DNA of 62,479 bases from CAYQUL01 sp964568925 (GTDB taxonomy: Bacteria; Patescibacteriota; Microgenomatia; UBA8517), in the NCBI GenBank assembly GCA_964568925.1, contig CAZMSJ010000004.1, positions 1 through 62,479 on the forward strand. Reading direction: 5' to 3'. The notes below the pieces were generated by a model that worked only from the letters and a program-made list of their open reading frames with translations, was not told the DNA's origin and made no database searches. The position numbers and the translations under genes are program-made. Below, piece by piece: positions 9,117 through 17,275 of this stretch. Positions within the stretch are counted from its first letter, which is position 1; every line of letters begins with the position of its first letter.

Positions 9117-10763
9117 ATGAATGATAACCCGCGATTCGCGATTTTGGCGATCCTTGATGGATGGGGACTAGCACCCGCTGGTCCTGGAAACGCGATTACT
9201 CAAGCAAATATACCTAACATGAGGGGGTACTGGGTGAGTTTTCCCCACACACAACTGGGTGCCAGTGGTCAGTCTGTTGGTCTTCCTCGTGGTGAAGTTG
9301 GTAACACAGAAACCGGACACTTAAATATTGGTGCAGGGAGAATTGTGTACCAGGATTTAGCTCGTATCAACATGGCGATTGCTGATGGTTCATTTTTTGA
9401 AAACCCTGAGCTTCTTGGTGCCATTGATCACGCGAGAAGAAACAACTCGAGTATTCACTTGATGGGACTTGTTGGAGCCGGTGGAGTACATTCAAATTCA
9501 GAACACTTGTATGCGCTCCTTTCGTTAATGCACAAGCATAATGTTTCAAACGTGTTTATTCATGTATTCACTGATGGTCGTGATTCTCCTCCAAACGCTG
9601 CCAAAACGTATATTACGGAACTAGAAAAGGTATGTAGTCGTGAAGGGGTTGGAACCATTGCTTCAGTCATGGGGAGATATTTTGCTATGGACCGTGACCA
9701 CCGATGGGAGAGAACACTTGCAGCATACAACGCTTTAGTTGCAGGGGAAGGAAAAACTGCACCAACTCCAATAGGCGCCATTGACGCCTCCTATGCACAG
9801 GGAAAAACTGATGAGTTCGTTGAGCCAACTCTTGTCGTGAAACCTGGAGAGAAAGCTCATCTAATTACAGATAACGATGCAATTATATTTTTTAATTTTA
9901 GAATTGATCGACCACGACAACTGTCTCGTGAGTTTTTAATGCAAGATGGCAATGCTCTTGCAACCAATTGGGGGTTTGATCCATTCAGCGTTAAGTATGG
10001 CGGAAAGCACACGGAAGAAGTTGTACCAGTCGTATTGCCTGAAAAGCGCAAGAAGATATTAAAAAATTTATACTTTGCAACGATGACAGAGTATGAGCGA
10101 CCACTCGTTGATGCTGGTGCACATGTGTGTTTCCCTCCTGAGAAAATTGCGATGCCACTTGGTCGAGTAATCTCTTCACATGGATACCGCCAGTTACGTG
10201 CAGCCGAGAGTGAGAAGGAGCGTTTTGTTACCTTCTATATGAATGGACAAGAAGAAGGTGCCTTTGCCGGGGAAGAGAGACTTATTGTTCCTTCACCAAA
10301 AGTTGCAACCTATGACCTGGCTCCACAAATGAGTGCTGTTGAATTAACAGAAGCTGTTATTAATAAAATTAGCCCTGGTGGGTATTCACTTGTCATTATG
10401 AATTTTGCGAATGCAGATATGGTAGGGCACACCGGTAACCTTGCTGCATGTATTAAAGCAGTTGAGACAATTGATGCGTGTATTGGGAAACTTGGGAATT
10501 TTGTATTAAGTCGTGGTGGTGCATTGTTTATAACCGCCGATCATGGAAACGTAGAAGAAAAGATTGATGCGCATACCGGTCAGATTTCAACAGAACATAG
10601 TGGAAACCCGGTACCCTTTATCGTTGTTTCCCAGCCATACATTGGAAAAGGAACCATGCTTCCGAGTGGAATACTTGCTGATGTTGCACCAACTATTTTG
10701 CAATACCTTTCAATTGAAGCGCCATCATCAATGATGGGAAAGAACCTCTTAAGTAGTCTTTAA
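9117..10763 (+). CDS. gpmI: 2,3-bisphosphoglycerate-independent phosphoglycerate mutase, Thr in nucleophile position
   Basis: Interconverts 3- and 2-phosphoglycerate using two metal ions. The 548-residue product carries LDGWG, GRDSPPNAAKTY, SVMGRYFAMDRDHRWERT, NFANADMVGHTGN, FITADHGNVEEK and HSGNPVPFIVV, all hallmarks of the alkaline-phosphatase-fold iPGM. The normally invariant GNSEVGH, whose Ser becomes phosphorylated, reads GNTETGHLNIGAGR, so Thr64 sits at the nucleophile position. Length is about 35 residues above typical. It is third in ppsA-eno-gpmI. The 3' end overlaps the convergent lexA gene by 4 bases. Confidence 0.95.
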   Translation: MNDNPRFAILAILDGWGLAPAGPGNAITQANIPNMRGYWVSFPHTQLGASGQSVGLPRGEVGNTETGHLNIGAGRIVYQDLARINMAIADGSFFENPELLGAIDHARRNNSSIHLMGLVGAGGVHSNSEHLYALLSLMHKHNVSNVFIHVFTDGRDSPPNAAKTYITELEKVCSREGVGTIASVMGRYFAMDRDHRWERTLAAYNALVAGEGKTAPTPIGAIDASYAQGKTDEFVEPTLVVKPGEKAHLITDNDAIIFFNFRIDRPRQLSREFLMQDGNALATNWGFDPFSVKYGGKHTEEVVPVVLPEKRKKILKNLYFATMTEYERPLVDAGAHVCFPPEKIAMPLGRVISSHGYRQLRAAESEKERFVTFYMNGQEEGAFAGEERLIVPSPKVATYDLAPQMSAVELTEAVINKISPGGYSLVIMNFANADMVGHTGNLAACIKAVETIDACIGKLGNFVLSRGGALFITADHGNVEEKIDAHTGQISTEHSGNPVPFIVVSQPYIGKGTMLPSGILADVAPTILQYLSIEAPSSMMGKNLLSSL

Positions 10764-11401
10764 TAAAACTCAGGATAACGACGGAGGAGCCCAACAACTC
10801 TTCCTTGAATCGTTACGTTTCTTACAAAGATAGGATTCATTGTTGTGTTTGCTGGTTCAAGTCGAATACGTGTGGCTTCTTTAAAGTATCTTTTTAAGGT
10901 TGCCATTCCATTATCAAGAAGTGCAACAACGATTTGACCATTTTTCGCTTCTTTAGTTTCTTCACAAATTACAAAATCTCCATCTCCAATTTGTGCATCA
11001 ATCATACTGGTACCTCGTACCTGAAGTACAAATGTTCGCTTGTTTGACTTGATAAAGTCTGGGGGAATAGAAAGAGTTGAGTTTGGATCTGTCATTGGTT
11101 CAATTGGAGAACCTGCTGCGATATATCCAAGTACTGGAACTGATACAACCTTTTCACTAAAGACATCAGCTGCAGGAGTATTTATTTGAATGTCTCTACT
11201 GTTATATCTACTTCTTGTGATAAATCCTTTTCCTTCAAGAGTTTGTAAGTGTTCATGTACGGTTGCAAGAGAGGTTACACCAACACCATCTGCAATTTGA
11301 CGAAGAGTAGGAGCATGACCATTCTTGCCAATAAATTGAACGACATAATCAAGTACTCGTTTCTGTTTTGGGTAGATGACTTGTGATGTGAAGGCGTTCA
11401 T
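10760..11401 (-). CDS. lexA: LexA repressor (SOS regulator)
   Basis: Represses DNA-damage genes and self-cleaves when RecA is activated. The 213-residue protein has an N-terminal winged helix (APTLRQIADGVGVTSLATVHEHLQTLEGKGFI) and a C-terminal S24 peptidase domain. Three features of the peptidase are visible: cleavage site Ala96-Gly97 in GYIAAGSP, Ser132 in RGTSM, and Lys170 in NGMATLKRYF. The frame stays open to 11455, but that codon lies inside the -35 box, so ATG 11401 is chosen. uvrA, uvrB, uvrC and ruvC in the same window are the expected targets. Confidence 0.95.
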   Translation of the reverse strand: MNAFTSQVIYPKQKRVLDYVVQFIGKNGHAPTLRQIADGVGVTSLATVHEHLQTLEGKGFITRSRYNSRDIQINTPAADVFSEKVVSVPVLGYIAAGSPIEPMTDPNSTLSIPPDFIKSNKRTFVLQVRGTSMIDAQIGDGDFVICEETKEAKNGQIVVALLDNGMATLKRYFKEATRIRLEPANTTMNPIFVRNVTIQGRVVGLLRRYPEFY

Positions 11402-11426
11402 TTGTTCGGGTTTATTACTGCTATTC

Positions 11427-11455
11427 AATGTACAAACATTTACCGAACATGTCAA
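11427..11455 (-). promoter_or_regulatory. lexA promoter with possible operator half-sites
   Basis: On the minus strand TTGACA (11450-11455), a 17-base spacer and TACATT (11427-11432) make a near-consensus promoter. The spacer holds ATGTTCGGT, and a related TTCGGGT (read on the plus strand, 11405-11411) abuts the start codon. These could be LexA half-sites for autoregulation, but neither is a full Firmicute-type or E. coli-type box. Confidence 0.65.
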
Positions 11456-11486
11456 ATACCAATTTTAATAATTAATATCTAAGCAC

Positions 11487-11509
11487 AAAAAAGGTGCCTT
11501 ACGGCACCT
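11487..11509 (-). terminator. Rho-independent terminator for the 11525-11791 gene
   Basis: AGGTGCC (11492-11498) and GGCACCT (11503-11509) form a 7-bp stem with a 4-base loop. On the minus strand the hairpin is followed by six T. Confidence 0.85.
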
Positions 11510-11524
11510 CCTTATATGAGTATT

Positions 11525-11791
11525 CTAGAACTGAATTCGTTTACCTTTGAACCCAGTAAAACCGTTTGGAACGTGTTCGCAATATTCAACTTGAAAAGGA
11601 ATATTTGATGACATTAGTGCCATCATCAATCTTTCAAGCCAAAATTGTTGATCAAAGTAGAAGGAGACTTCTCCGCTACCTTCTTGGAAACAATTGATAC
11701 CTGGGTAATCAGTGTTGTCTGCCTCCTGCTTCTCCAAAGAAGCTTGTGCCTTACCAAAATTTACACTGTTAATTACAACAAGAGGAATCAT
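11525..11791 (-). CDS. Hypothetical protein
   Basis: An 88-residue protein from ATG 11791, chosen because a GGAG sits 5 bases upstream; the frame extends open to 11848 but lacks a Shine-Dalgarno there. A TATACT -10 lies farther upstream on the minus strand, and the gene ends at its own terminator, so it is a single-gene unit between lexA and the 11977 gene. No membrane segment or family motif is seen. The C-terminus is basic and aromatic (GFTGFKGKRIQF). Confidence 0.7.
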   Translation of the reverse strand: MIPLVVINSVNFGKAQASLEKQEADNTDYPGINCFQEGSGEVSFYFDQQFWLERLMMALMSSNIPFQVEYCEHVPNGFTGFKGKRIQF

Positions 11792-11906
11792 ATGAACTCC
11801 AGTATTGAGTAATGATTTTATATAACAAAGATAGTATATGATAAACAAGATGATCTGTCAATTATGGGATATACAATTTATGCTACCTAAATAATCCTTT
11901 CTATTG

Positions 11907-11936
11907 TTGACGTAGACTTTAAACTCCTTGTATAGT
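11907..11936 (+). promoter_or_regulatory. Promoter for the 11977 gene
   Basis: TTGACG (11907-11912), an 18-base spacer and TATAGT (11931-11936) precede a Shine-Dalgarno GGAGG and ATG 11977. Confidence 0.7.
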
Positions 11937-11976
11937 GTTTTCGCTTACTTAAAAAAAGATTCTTTTGGAGGAAGTC

Positions 11977-12306
11977 ATGGGGAATCTACGAAACAACCTG
12001 GGGTTTCTCTCAGTTTCAGATTCTGAGGTTCACTTGGTAGACAATGAGACTGGTGCTGTGTATGCACACATCACTCATACATCTGTTACAGAAGTTGTCT
12101 TACGTGGCAATTTCTTTCAGATGCCCGGTTCGTTTGAGGAAAAGCAGTCAGTCGTTGCAATATTGTTTGAGCATGCACGGAGCATCGCAACTGCGAACGG
12201 TTTACCTGAATCAGTACAGATCTCGGTAAGTATTAATCGTGTGCAGTCTGTACGTGCTATGGCAGGTCTCTTAATGTGTGCTTCGCCTGGTATGTCGTTT
12301 CCGTAA
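11977..12306 (+). CDS. Hypothetical protein
   Basis: A 109-residue protein from ATG 11977, which follows GGAGG with 5-base spacing. An in-frame TTG at 11965 lies upstream of the Shine-Dalgarno and is unlikely. The sequence is soluble-looking, with no signal peptide and a short motif-poor alpha/beta pattern. It has its own promoter and a strong terminator before uvrB, so it is a self-contained cassette. No family recognised. Confidence 0.75.
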   Translation: MGNLRNNLGFLSVSDSEVHLVDNETGAVYAHITHTSVTEVVLRGNFFQMPGSFEEKQSVVAILFEHARSIATANGLPESVQISVSINRVQSVRAMAGLLMCASPGMSFP

Positions 12307-12310
12307 GCTT

Positions 12311-12338
12311 CTCTCCCGGTAACCCGGGAGAGATTTTT
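12311..12338 (+). terminator. Rho-independent terminator upstream of uvrB
   Basis: CTCTCCCGG (12311-12319) pairs with CCGGGAGAG (12324-12332), followed by TTTTT. The T-rich tail overlaps the expected -35 region of the uvrB promoter, whose TACAAT box lies at 12358-12363. Confidence 0.9.
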
Positions 12339-12368
12339 CATTTGTGCTTTCTTCGGGTACAATGAAGG

Positions 12369-14393
12369 ATGACTCCATTCAAAATTCACGCGAAATTCTC
12401 CCCCATGGGAGACCAAGAGCAGGCAATTGCTAAGCTTGCTGATGGAGTGCGCAAAAAAGTTCCCTATCAAACGTTACTTGGTGTAACTGGTTCTGGGAAA
12501 ACATTTTCTATGGCAAATGTCATTGAAAGAACTCAGCGCCCAGCACTTATTATCTCTCACAACAAGACACTGGCTGCGCAGCTGTATCAGGAGTTTCGTG
12601 ACTTCTTTCCAGAAAATGCCGTCTCATACTTTGTTTCCTATTATGACTACTACCAACCTGAAGCATATATTCCCTCGACTGATACCTACATTGAAAAGGA
12701 CTCTGCAATCAATGAGTTGATTGATAAGATGCGACTTGCCACAACAACCAATCTCTTAACTCGAAAGGACACGATTGTAATTGCTTCAGTCAGCTGTATC
12801 TATAACATCGGTTCTCCAAAAGAATATGGTCGCTTTGTCTTTGAGATTGCCAGGGGAATCAGAATTGCTCGTGAGAGCATTATCGATCGACTTCTTGATC
12901 TTCAGTATCAACGTGGTGACTTTGGTTTCCATCGAGGGACCTTCAGAGTGCGTGGTGACACCATAGATATCTATCCTGCTTATCAAGATGAAGGGGTACA
13001 AATTGAGATGACTGGGGACTTAATTACAAACATCTTTTTGTTTGATCCAATTACTGGTAAAACTCTTGGTGATGGAAAATCTGTTGAGAAGTTTAGTTTG
13101 TTTCCAGCAAAGCACTTCATGACTGACCCAGCTAAAAATATGGCAGTCTATGAGCAGATAGAAAAAGATCTTGCGGAGCGTGTTGCCTGGTTTAAAAAGG
13201 AAGGACGAGAACTTGAAGCACATCGACTTCATCAGAAAGTTACCTATGAATTAGAAATGCTTCGTGAAGTTGGCTATGTGAAGGGGGTTGAAAACTATTC
13301 TCGATATTTTGACGGACGATCCCCAGGTGACGCACCAAACTCATTAATGGAATATTTTTGGGAAGCATATGGTGACGACTGGATTGTAATTGTTGATGAA
13401 AGTCACATAACCTTCCCACAGGTACGGGGAATGTACGCTGGTGACCTTTCACGAAAGAGAACCCTCGTTGATTATGGTTTCCGTCTTCCTGCCGCTTTTG
13501 ATAACAGACCAATGATGTTTGAAGAGTTTATGAGAAGAATTCCAAACTTTATTGCAGTTTCAGCGACACCTTCAGCTTGGGAACTGTCACTGTCTGATGA
13601 GCATGTTGTGGAACAATTGGTGCGTCCAACCGGTATTCCTGATCCTATTGTTGAAATTCGCCCAACTAAGTCACAAGTACAAGACGTGATGAATGAAGTG
13701 AAACTCAGAATAGAAAAAGGTGAGCGTACCTTAATTACCACTCTTACGAAGAGAACAGCCGAAGACTTAGCAGAATTTATGACACAAGCAGGAGTCAACG
13801 TGCACTACCTCCATTCAGATGTTCACACCCTTGATCGAACAGATATCTTAGATGACTTACGAAAGGGTAAGTATGATGCATTAATTGGAATTAATTTATT
13901 GCGTGAAGGGCTCGACCTACCTGAAGTGTCTCTTGTAGCAATTCTTGATGCTGACAAAGAAGGCTTCCTTCGAAGTGATGTGGCATTAATTCAGACGATG
14001 GGTCGTGCCGCTCGCCACATCGATGGGAAAGTTATTATGTACGCTGACCGAACAACTGGTTCAATGGAACGGGCATTAAATGAAGTTAAAAGACGACGCG
14101 CGTATCAGCTTGAGATGAATGAAAAGTATGGCATTGTTCCAACCGCTATTAATAAGCCTATTCGAGAAAAGCTCATCGAAAAGATTGAAGATGATGAGGA
14201 ATCATTTGTTTGGAAAACAAAACATCCTGGATTTTTGTCACTCCCGAACGTTGATACTGAAAGTTTGACTCCAATGGATCGCAAACGATTGGTCAAAAAC
14301 TTGCGTAAAGAAATGTCACTTGCAGCGGGAGACTTAAACTTTGAATTAGCTGCGCAAATTCGTGACAAGGTCAAAGAAATTGAAGCATTGTAA
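12369..14393 (+). CDS. uvrB: Excinuclease ABC subunit B
   Basis: Damage-verifying helicase of nucleotide excision repair, loaded by UvrA and partnering UvrC. The 674-residue protein has Walker A GVTGSGKTF, the beta-hairpin region YYDYYQPEAYIPSTDTYIEKD, the DEAD-like box VDESH, helicase motif VSATPS, motif VI QTMGRAARH, and a C-terminal UVR domain (LRKEMSLAAGDLNFELAAQIRDKVKEIE) that contacts UvrC. Full-length for the family. TACAAT (12358-12363) ends 5 bases before ATG, predicting a leaderless transcript. A TTCGGGT overlaps the box. Confidence 0.98.
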   Translation: MTPFKIHAKFSPMGDQEQAIAKLADGVRKKVPYQTLLGVTGSGKTFSMANVIERTQRPALIISHNKTLAAQLYQEFRDFFPENAVSYFVSYYDYYQPEAYIPSTDTYIEKDSAINELIDKMRLATTTNLLTRKDTIVIASVSCIYNIGSPKEYGRFVFEIARGIRIARESIIDRLLDLQYQRGDFGFHRGTFRVRGDTIDIYPAYQDEGVQIEMTGDLITNIFLFDPITGKTLGDGKSVEKFSLFPAKHFMTDPAKNMAVYEQIEKDLAERVAWFKKEGRELEAHRLHQKVTYELEMLREVGYVKGVENYSRYFDGRSPGDAPNSLMEYFWEAYGDDWIVIVDESHITFPQVRGMYAGDLSRKRTLVDYGFRLPAAFDNRPMMFEEFMRRIPNFIAVSATPSAWELSLSDEHVVEQLVRPTGIPDPIVEIRPTKSQVQDVMNEVKLRIEKGERTLITTLTKRTAEDLAEFMTQAGVNVHYLHSDVHTLDRTDILDDLRKGKYDALIGINLLREGLDLPEVSLVAILDADKEGFLRSDVALIQTMGRAARHIDGKVIMYADRTTGSMERALNEVKRRRAYQLEMNEKYGIVPTAINKPIREKLIEKIEDDEESFVWKTKHPGFLSLPNVDTESLTPMDRKRLVKNLRKEMSLAAGDLNFELAAQIRDKVKEIEAL

Positions 14394-14465
14394 CTTATAC
14401 CAAATCTCCTCTCGCTTTTTCCTTCTCAATACACAATAATAGCCACAAACCTTAATACGAACAGG

Positions 14466-15083
14466 ATGTTTGAACGCGTCGAACTCGCACCAGTACAAAC
14501 ACCTTCTGCCGTTGAGAGTGCACTTAACAAAGTAATCAATTCTGCTGAGCACATCGAGAGTCGGCCCGAATTTGAGATCGCAAGAGATCTCTCCGGAAGA
14601 GTCTTTGAAACAATTGCACACGAAACGGTACAAGCACGACAGCCGGAATACCGGAGGCTGCTTTCACCGGACGAAACCTTCAGAATATTTGCAAAAAGTC
14701 ATCCTCATGATGCAGTTATGTCAGATTCGTTTGGCCCCAAAGGGATAAAAGGCATCAGTGTTCCAGATGGCATGCTCTACGACTTGCGTTGGCAAGAAGA
14801 GAAAAATCGGGGACTCGTGAAGCTGTATGAATACACGTTGACGAAGCCATCATCGTTTATGGATTATGTACACAAGAAAGAACATGCATTTAGTATCATG
14901 AGAAATTTATATGGTTCTATTCTTTCAAATGCTGATTTGGTATTTGTTATTCCAGCTGCTTATAGCGTTGAACTTCCTTTAAAATTCCGGAAAAACAGTC
15001 GAATTGAGACCGTTTCTGTTTCACCAGCTGAAATCAGGAAAGTAACCACCGAATATCTTCATCGGGTCAATTTCATGCTATAA
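14466..15083 (+). CDS. Hypothetical protein, lineage-specific
   Basis: A 205-residue soluble-looking protein between uvrB and the metzincin-like pair. It has a predicted helical N-terminal part, then ISVPDGMLYDLRW and GLVKLYEYTLTKP, then a C-terminal domain with DLVFVIPAAYSVELP. The PD...YEYT spacing superficially recalls PD-(D/E)xK nucleases, but the final Lys is absent, so I do not assign that fold. No Shine-Dalgarno is visible. A TGCTATAAT promoter for the next gene overlaps its 3' end. Confidence 0.7.
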   Translation: MFERVELAPVQTPSAVESALNKVINSAEHIESRPEFEIARDLSGRVFETIAHETVQARQPEYRRLLSPDETFRIFAKSHPHDAVMSDSFGPKGIKGISVPDGMLYDLRWQEEKNRGLVKLYEYTLTKPSSFMDYVHKKEHAFSIMRNLYGSILSNADLVFVIPAAYSVELPLKFRKNSRIETVSVSPAEIRKVTTEYLHRVNFML

Positions 15084-15136
15084 TATTGCGTTTCAGGTTA
15101 CACGAGCATACAACGTAAGGAGTAGAAGGAGCAGGT

Positions 15137-15859
15137 ATGTTAAAAGTAATCGACCGCATGATTACCGTTTGCGTCTTCTTAGTTGCAATTTTGGTACTTG
15201 GTTTAACGGTAGTAAATAGAACCAAACCAGTCGGTTCTTTTAAAATTTATATTGAAAACGGGAAGAAAAGTCTTTCCCAGAGCATCAGACTTATTACCGA
15301 TGATGCTTGTTTGTTTGATACCCATGCGGTGGATGTGGTATCCGACAAAACGATACTAATTCATGGAGAATCCCTTTGGCTGACTGACAATCAGATTCGT
15401 CGTCTTGACTCTCTGGTTTCAAAAACAATGCAGAAGTCACTGCCACCTGCTTTTGTCTGGATGGTTGATGCAACGATTCCGCCAGAGATAGCTGTTATGT
15501 ATCAAACGACAGCGTGGGATGCCAGAACCGCAATAAATATCTTTTGGTGGGATGGCTGCAACTTAACAGCGGAATCTGACAAGTTGTCGGTATCTGTCAT
15601 TGCGATTAAGCACTATCCGGATATACAAACACAGGTAAACCTGTATTTGCATGAGCGCTCTCACACCATGGGATCCCTGCATGGTGCAGCAACAGACAAA
15701 GGTTTTTCTGCAGATGACCGGGCAGTTACCGGGCCATATGATGCCTATTGGTGGTCATTTGTTGGAACAGATGGGTATAGTGGAAATTGTACCCGATATG
15801 TGGATCAGGTGTACCTGACAGCATGCCAGGAGGTACATACGATTTTGACAAATCCGTAA
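15137..15859 (+). CDS. Membrane-anchored protein with metzincin-type zinc motif (copy A)
   Basis: A 240-residue protein with an N-terminal membrane segment (about residues 8-26) and an extracytoplasmic domain. Residues 172-182 read HERSHTMGSLH, an exact HExxHxxGxxH zinc signature of metzincin metallopeptidases. After it come conserved YDAYWW, a Cys pair and TACQEV. No clear Met-turn is seen, so activity is inference. Shine-Dalgarno elements (TAAGGAG, GAAGGAG) precede the ATG, with TGCTATAAT at 15076-15084. The next gene is a paralog (shared LHERSH, HGA, WWDGC/TWDGC, YLTACQE), and both end with near-identical terminators. Not recognised as any named family. Confidence 0.8.
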   Translation: MLKVIDRMITVCVFLVAILVLGLTVVNRTKPVGSFKIYIENGKKSLSQSIRLITDDACLFDTHAVDVVSDKTILIHGESLWLTDNQIRRLDSLVSKTMQKSLPPAFVWMVDATIPPEIAVMYQTTAWDARTAINIFWWDGCNLTAESDKLSVSVIAIKHYPDIQTQVNLYLHERSHTMGSLHGAATDKGFSADDRAVTGPYDAYWWSFVGTDGYSGNCTRYVDQVYLTACQEVHTILTNP

Positions 15860-15865
15860 GATTTT

Positions 15866-15898
15866 GCCTTGGATGATTACTCATTCAAGGCATTTTTT
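15866..15898 (+). terminator. Terminator of metzincin-like copy A
   Basis: GCCTTGGATGA (15866-15876) and TCATTCAAGGC (15881-15891) form an 11-bp stem with one G-T pair, followed by six T. Almost the same hairpin follows copy B, showing that gene and terminator were duplicated together. Confidence 0.9.
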
Positions 15899-15959
15899 GT
15901 GTAAAACGGGGATTTGCGATATACTACTCATAGTATTCTAGTTTGTTAAGGAGAAGCCG

Positions 15960-15998
15960 GTGAAACGAGTACTTTAGCTCGTAAAATCTCTTGCACTG
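15960..15998 (+). other. Leader segment of copy B interrupted by an in-frame amber codon
   Basis: AAGGAG (15948-15953) sits 6 bases before GTG 15960, the best-placed start for the following gene. The frame reads M-K-R-V-L-TAG (15975-15977), then continues L-V-K-S-L-A-L in the same frame into the CDS at 15999. Together these would make an ordinary Lys/Arg-start membrane leader. The TAG is therefore either a recent nonsense mutation, an assembly or read error, or a recoded codon. TAG ends ruvC in this window, so it is not globally reassigned. Confidence 0.75.
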
Positions 15999-16949
15999 TT
16001 GGTAATATGGATTTTGTTTACAATTATCGTAGGAGCGACAATATCGCATGGAGCAAATCTTCTTTTTCCATTATTCATGGCACAGGGAGAGTTTACTACC
16101 TCAAACGGCGGGATTACGAGCGAATGTGGAAAGACATTAGCTCGAGTTAGATTGCGTGAATACCCCTCAGTTGATGGTTACACGATTATTGTGTTTCCAC
16201 CGGGCGAGATTGTGTGTTTCAGCTCATTTAAAGAGGCGGATGGCTATAAATGGGGACAGGTGACTGACCTCTATTATGGGAAACCGGGATGGGTGGCATT
16301 AAAGTACATTTCAGATCTGCGTGAAACCACGTTGAACTCTGGTTTTGATTTGGCGAATAAGTCAACTGATCCAACCTGCTTGTATAACAAATACGACTTG
16401 AAGATGGTTTCCAACAAGAACCTCATTATTGGATCAGGTTTACAAAGCTCTAGTCTTAATCAATTGCAGAAATTTGACACCGTAGTTGCTAAGTACATGA
16501 ACAGGTCTTTGACTCCGGTTATCAATTGGTATATTGATTCAGATAATCCACCTGAGATTTCCAGAGCCACTTCTATTGAAGGATGGGCTGGAATAAATTT
16601 GAAATTTGACTATACATGGGACGGATGCACAATTGGTTTCGATATTCGGAATATGTCAATCTCAGTAAATGTCTTTAAGGCCTACGATTTTGCATTCTTT
16701 CGATTGCAAGTGTATTTACATGAAAGATCCCATTCACTCGGGGCAGTGCACGGAGCCGAAACAGGTAACTATATTGCGGAAAGATATTTAGTTAATTTCT
16801 TTCCAGAGCACTTGGCATATGGTCCGATGGACGCCTTTTGGTGGTCAGATGTTGGCCTAGATGCATATAGCAATTCTTGTACTCGGTTCACCGATGAGAC
16901 ATACCTCTCGGCATGCCAGGAGATAGTACAGATTCTCGCATCACCATAA
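15999..16949 (+). CDS. Membrane-anchored SH3b plus metzincin-type zinc motif protein (copy B)
   Basis: A 316-residue open frame from TTG 15999; the natural start is probably GTG 15960, cut off by an amber codon (see the preceding entry). It contains a hydrophobic segment (residues 2-16), a bacterial SH3-like domain at about 40-104 (VRLREYPSVDGYTI, WGQVTDLYYGKPGWVALKYI), and a C-terminal domain homologous to copy A with HERSHSLGAVH at 241-251 (HExxHxxGxxH). SH3b domains commonly bind cell-wall peptides, so a wall-directed metallopeptidase is plausible inference. A TATACT box lies near 15920. It ends at a terminator matching that of copy A. Confidence 0.75.
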   Translation: MVIWILFTIIVGATISHGANLLFPLFMAQGEFTTSNGGITSECGKTLARVRLREYPSVDGYTIIVFPPGEIVCFSSFKEADGYKWGQVTDLYYGKPGWVALKYISDLRETTLNSGFDLANKSTDPTCLYNKYDLKMVSNKNLIIGSGLQSSSLNQLQKFDTVVAKYMNRSLTPVINWYIDSDNPPEISRATSIEGWAGINLKFDYTWDGCTIGFDIRNMSISVNVFKAYDFAFFRLQVYLHERSHSLGAVHGAETGNYIAERYLVNFFPEHLAYGPMDAFWWSDVGLDAYSNSCTRFTDETYLSACQEIVQILASP

Positions 16950-16976
16950 GAAATTTGGGTCGTTGAAACAAAAGAA

Positions 16977-17006
16977 GCCTTGAATGAAATCATTCAAGGC
17001 TTTTCT
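16977..17006 (+). terminator. Terminator of metzincin-like copy B
   Basis: GCCTTGAATGA (16977-16987) and TCATTCAAGGC (16990-17000) form a perfect 11-bp stem followed by TTTTCTT. The 3' arm is identical to that of the copy A terminator. Confidence 0.88.
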
Positions 17007-17017
17007 TATATCTATCG

Positions 17018-17275
17018 CTATCTGTTATTAGCAAACCAACGATATAAACCGGTTATTCCGCCAATACAGGTAGGGACAACGAAACTAAGTACGATTGCTT
17101 CAAGGTTTTTCTTCACTTCACCACCTTGAGCACCTGCGACCGTGAACAAGACAATCTCAAGCACAATGATCGCCACCAATGTGTAAAACAGATATTTTAG
17201 CTCTCTTTGAGCAGAAAGAATTGCTGCTATACCGGCTAAAATACCTGTCCCAAGCGAGAAAATCACATAGATCAT
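17018..17275 (-). CDS. Small three-helix membrane protein (paralog 2)
   Basis: An 85-residue protein with three hydrophobic segments (about 2-20, 29-48, 61-78). Its start overlaps the stop of the upstream 17272 gene by 4 bases, so the two are translationally coupled. The two proteins share AQ-G-V...N-E-I-LSFVV in the same place between helices 2 and 3, so they are paralogs. No function recognised. Confidence 0.75.
   Translation of the reverse strand: MIYVIFSLGTGILAGIAAILSAQRELKYLFYTLVAIIVLEIVLFTVAGAQGGEVKKNLEAIVLSFVVPTCIGGITGLYRWFANNR

Noticed and set aside
11402..11455. Longer LexA N-terminus
   Set aside because: The start codon would lie in the -35 element of a near-perfect promoter.
14466..15083. 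PD-(D/E)xK nuclease fold in the gene after uvrB
   Set aside because: VPDG...YEYT gives a PD and an acidic residue, but the catalytic Lys/Gln is missing and spacing is not convincing.
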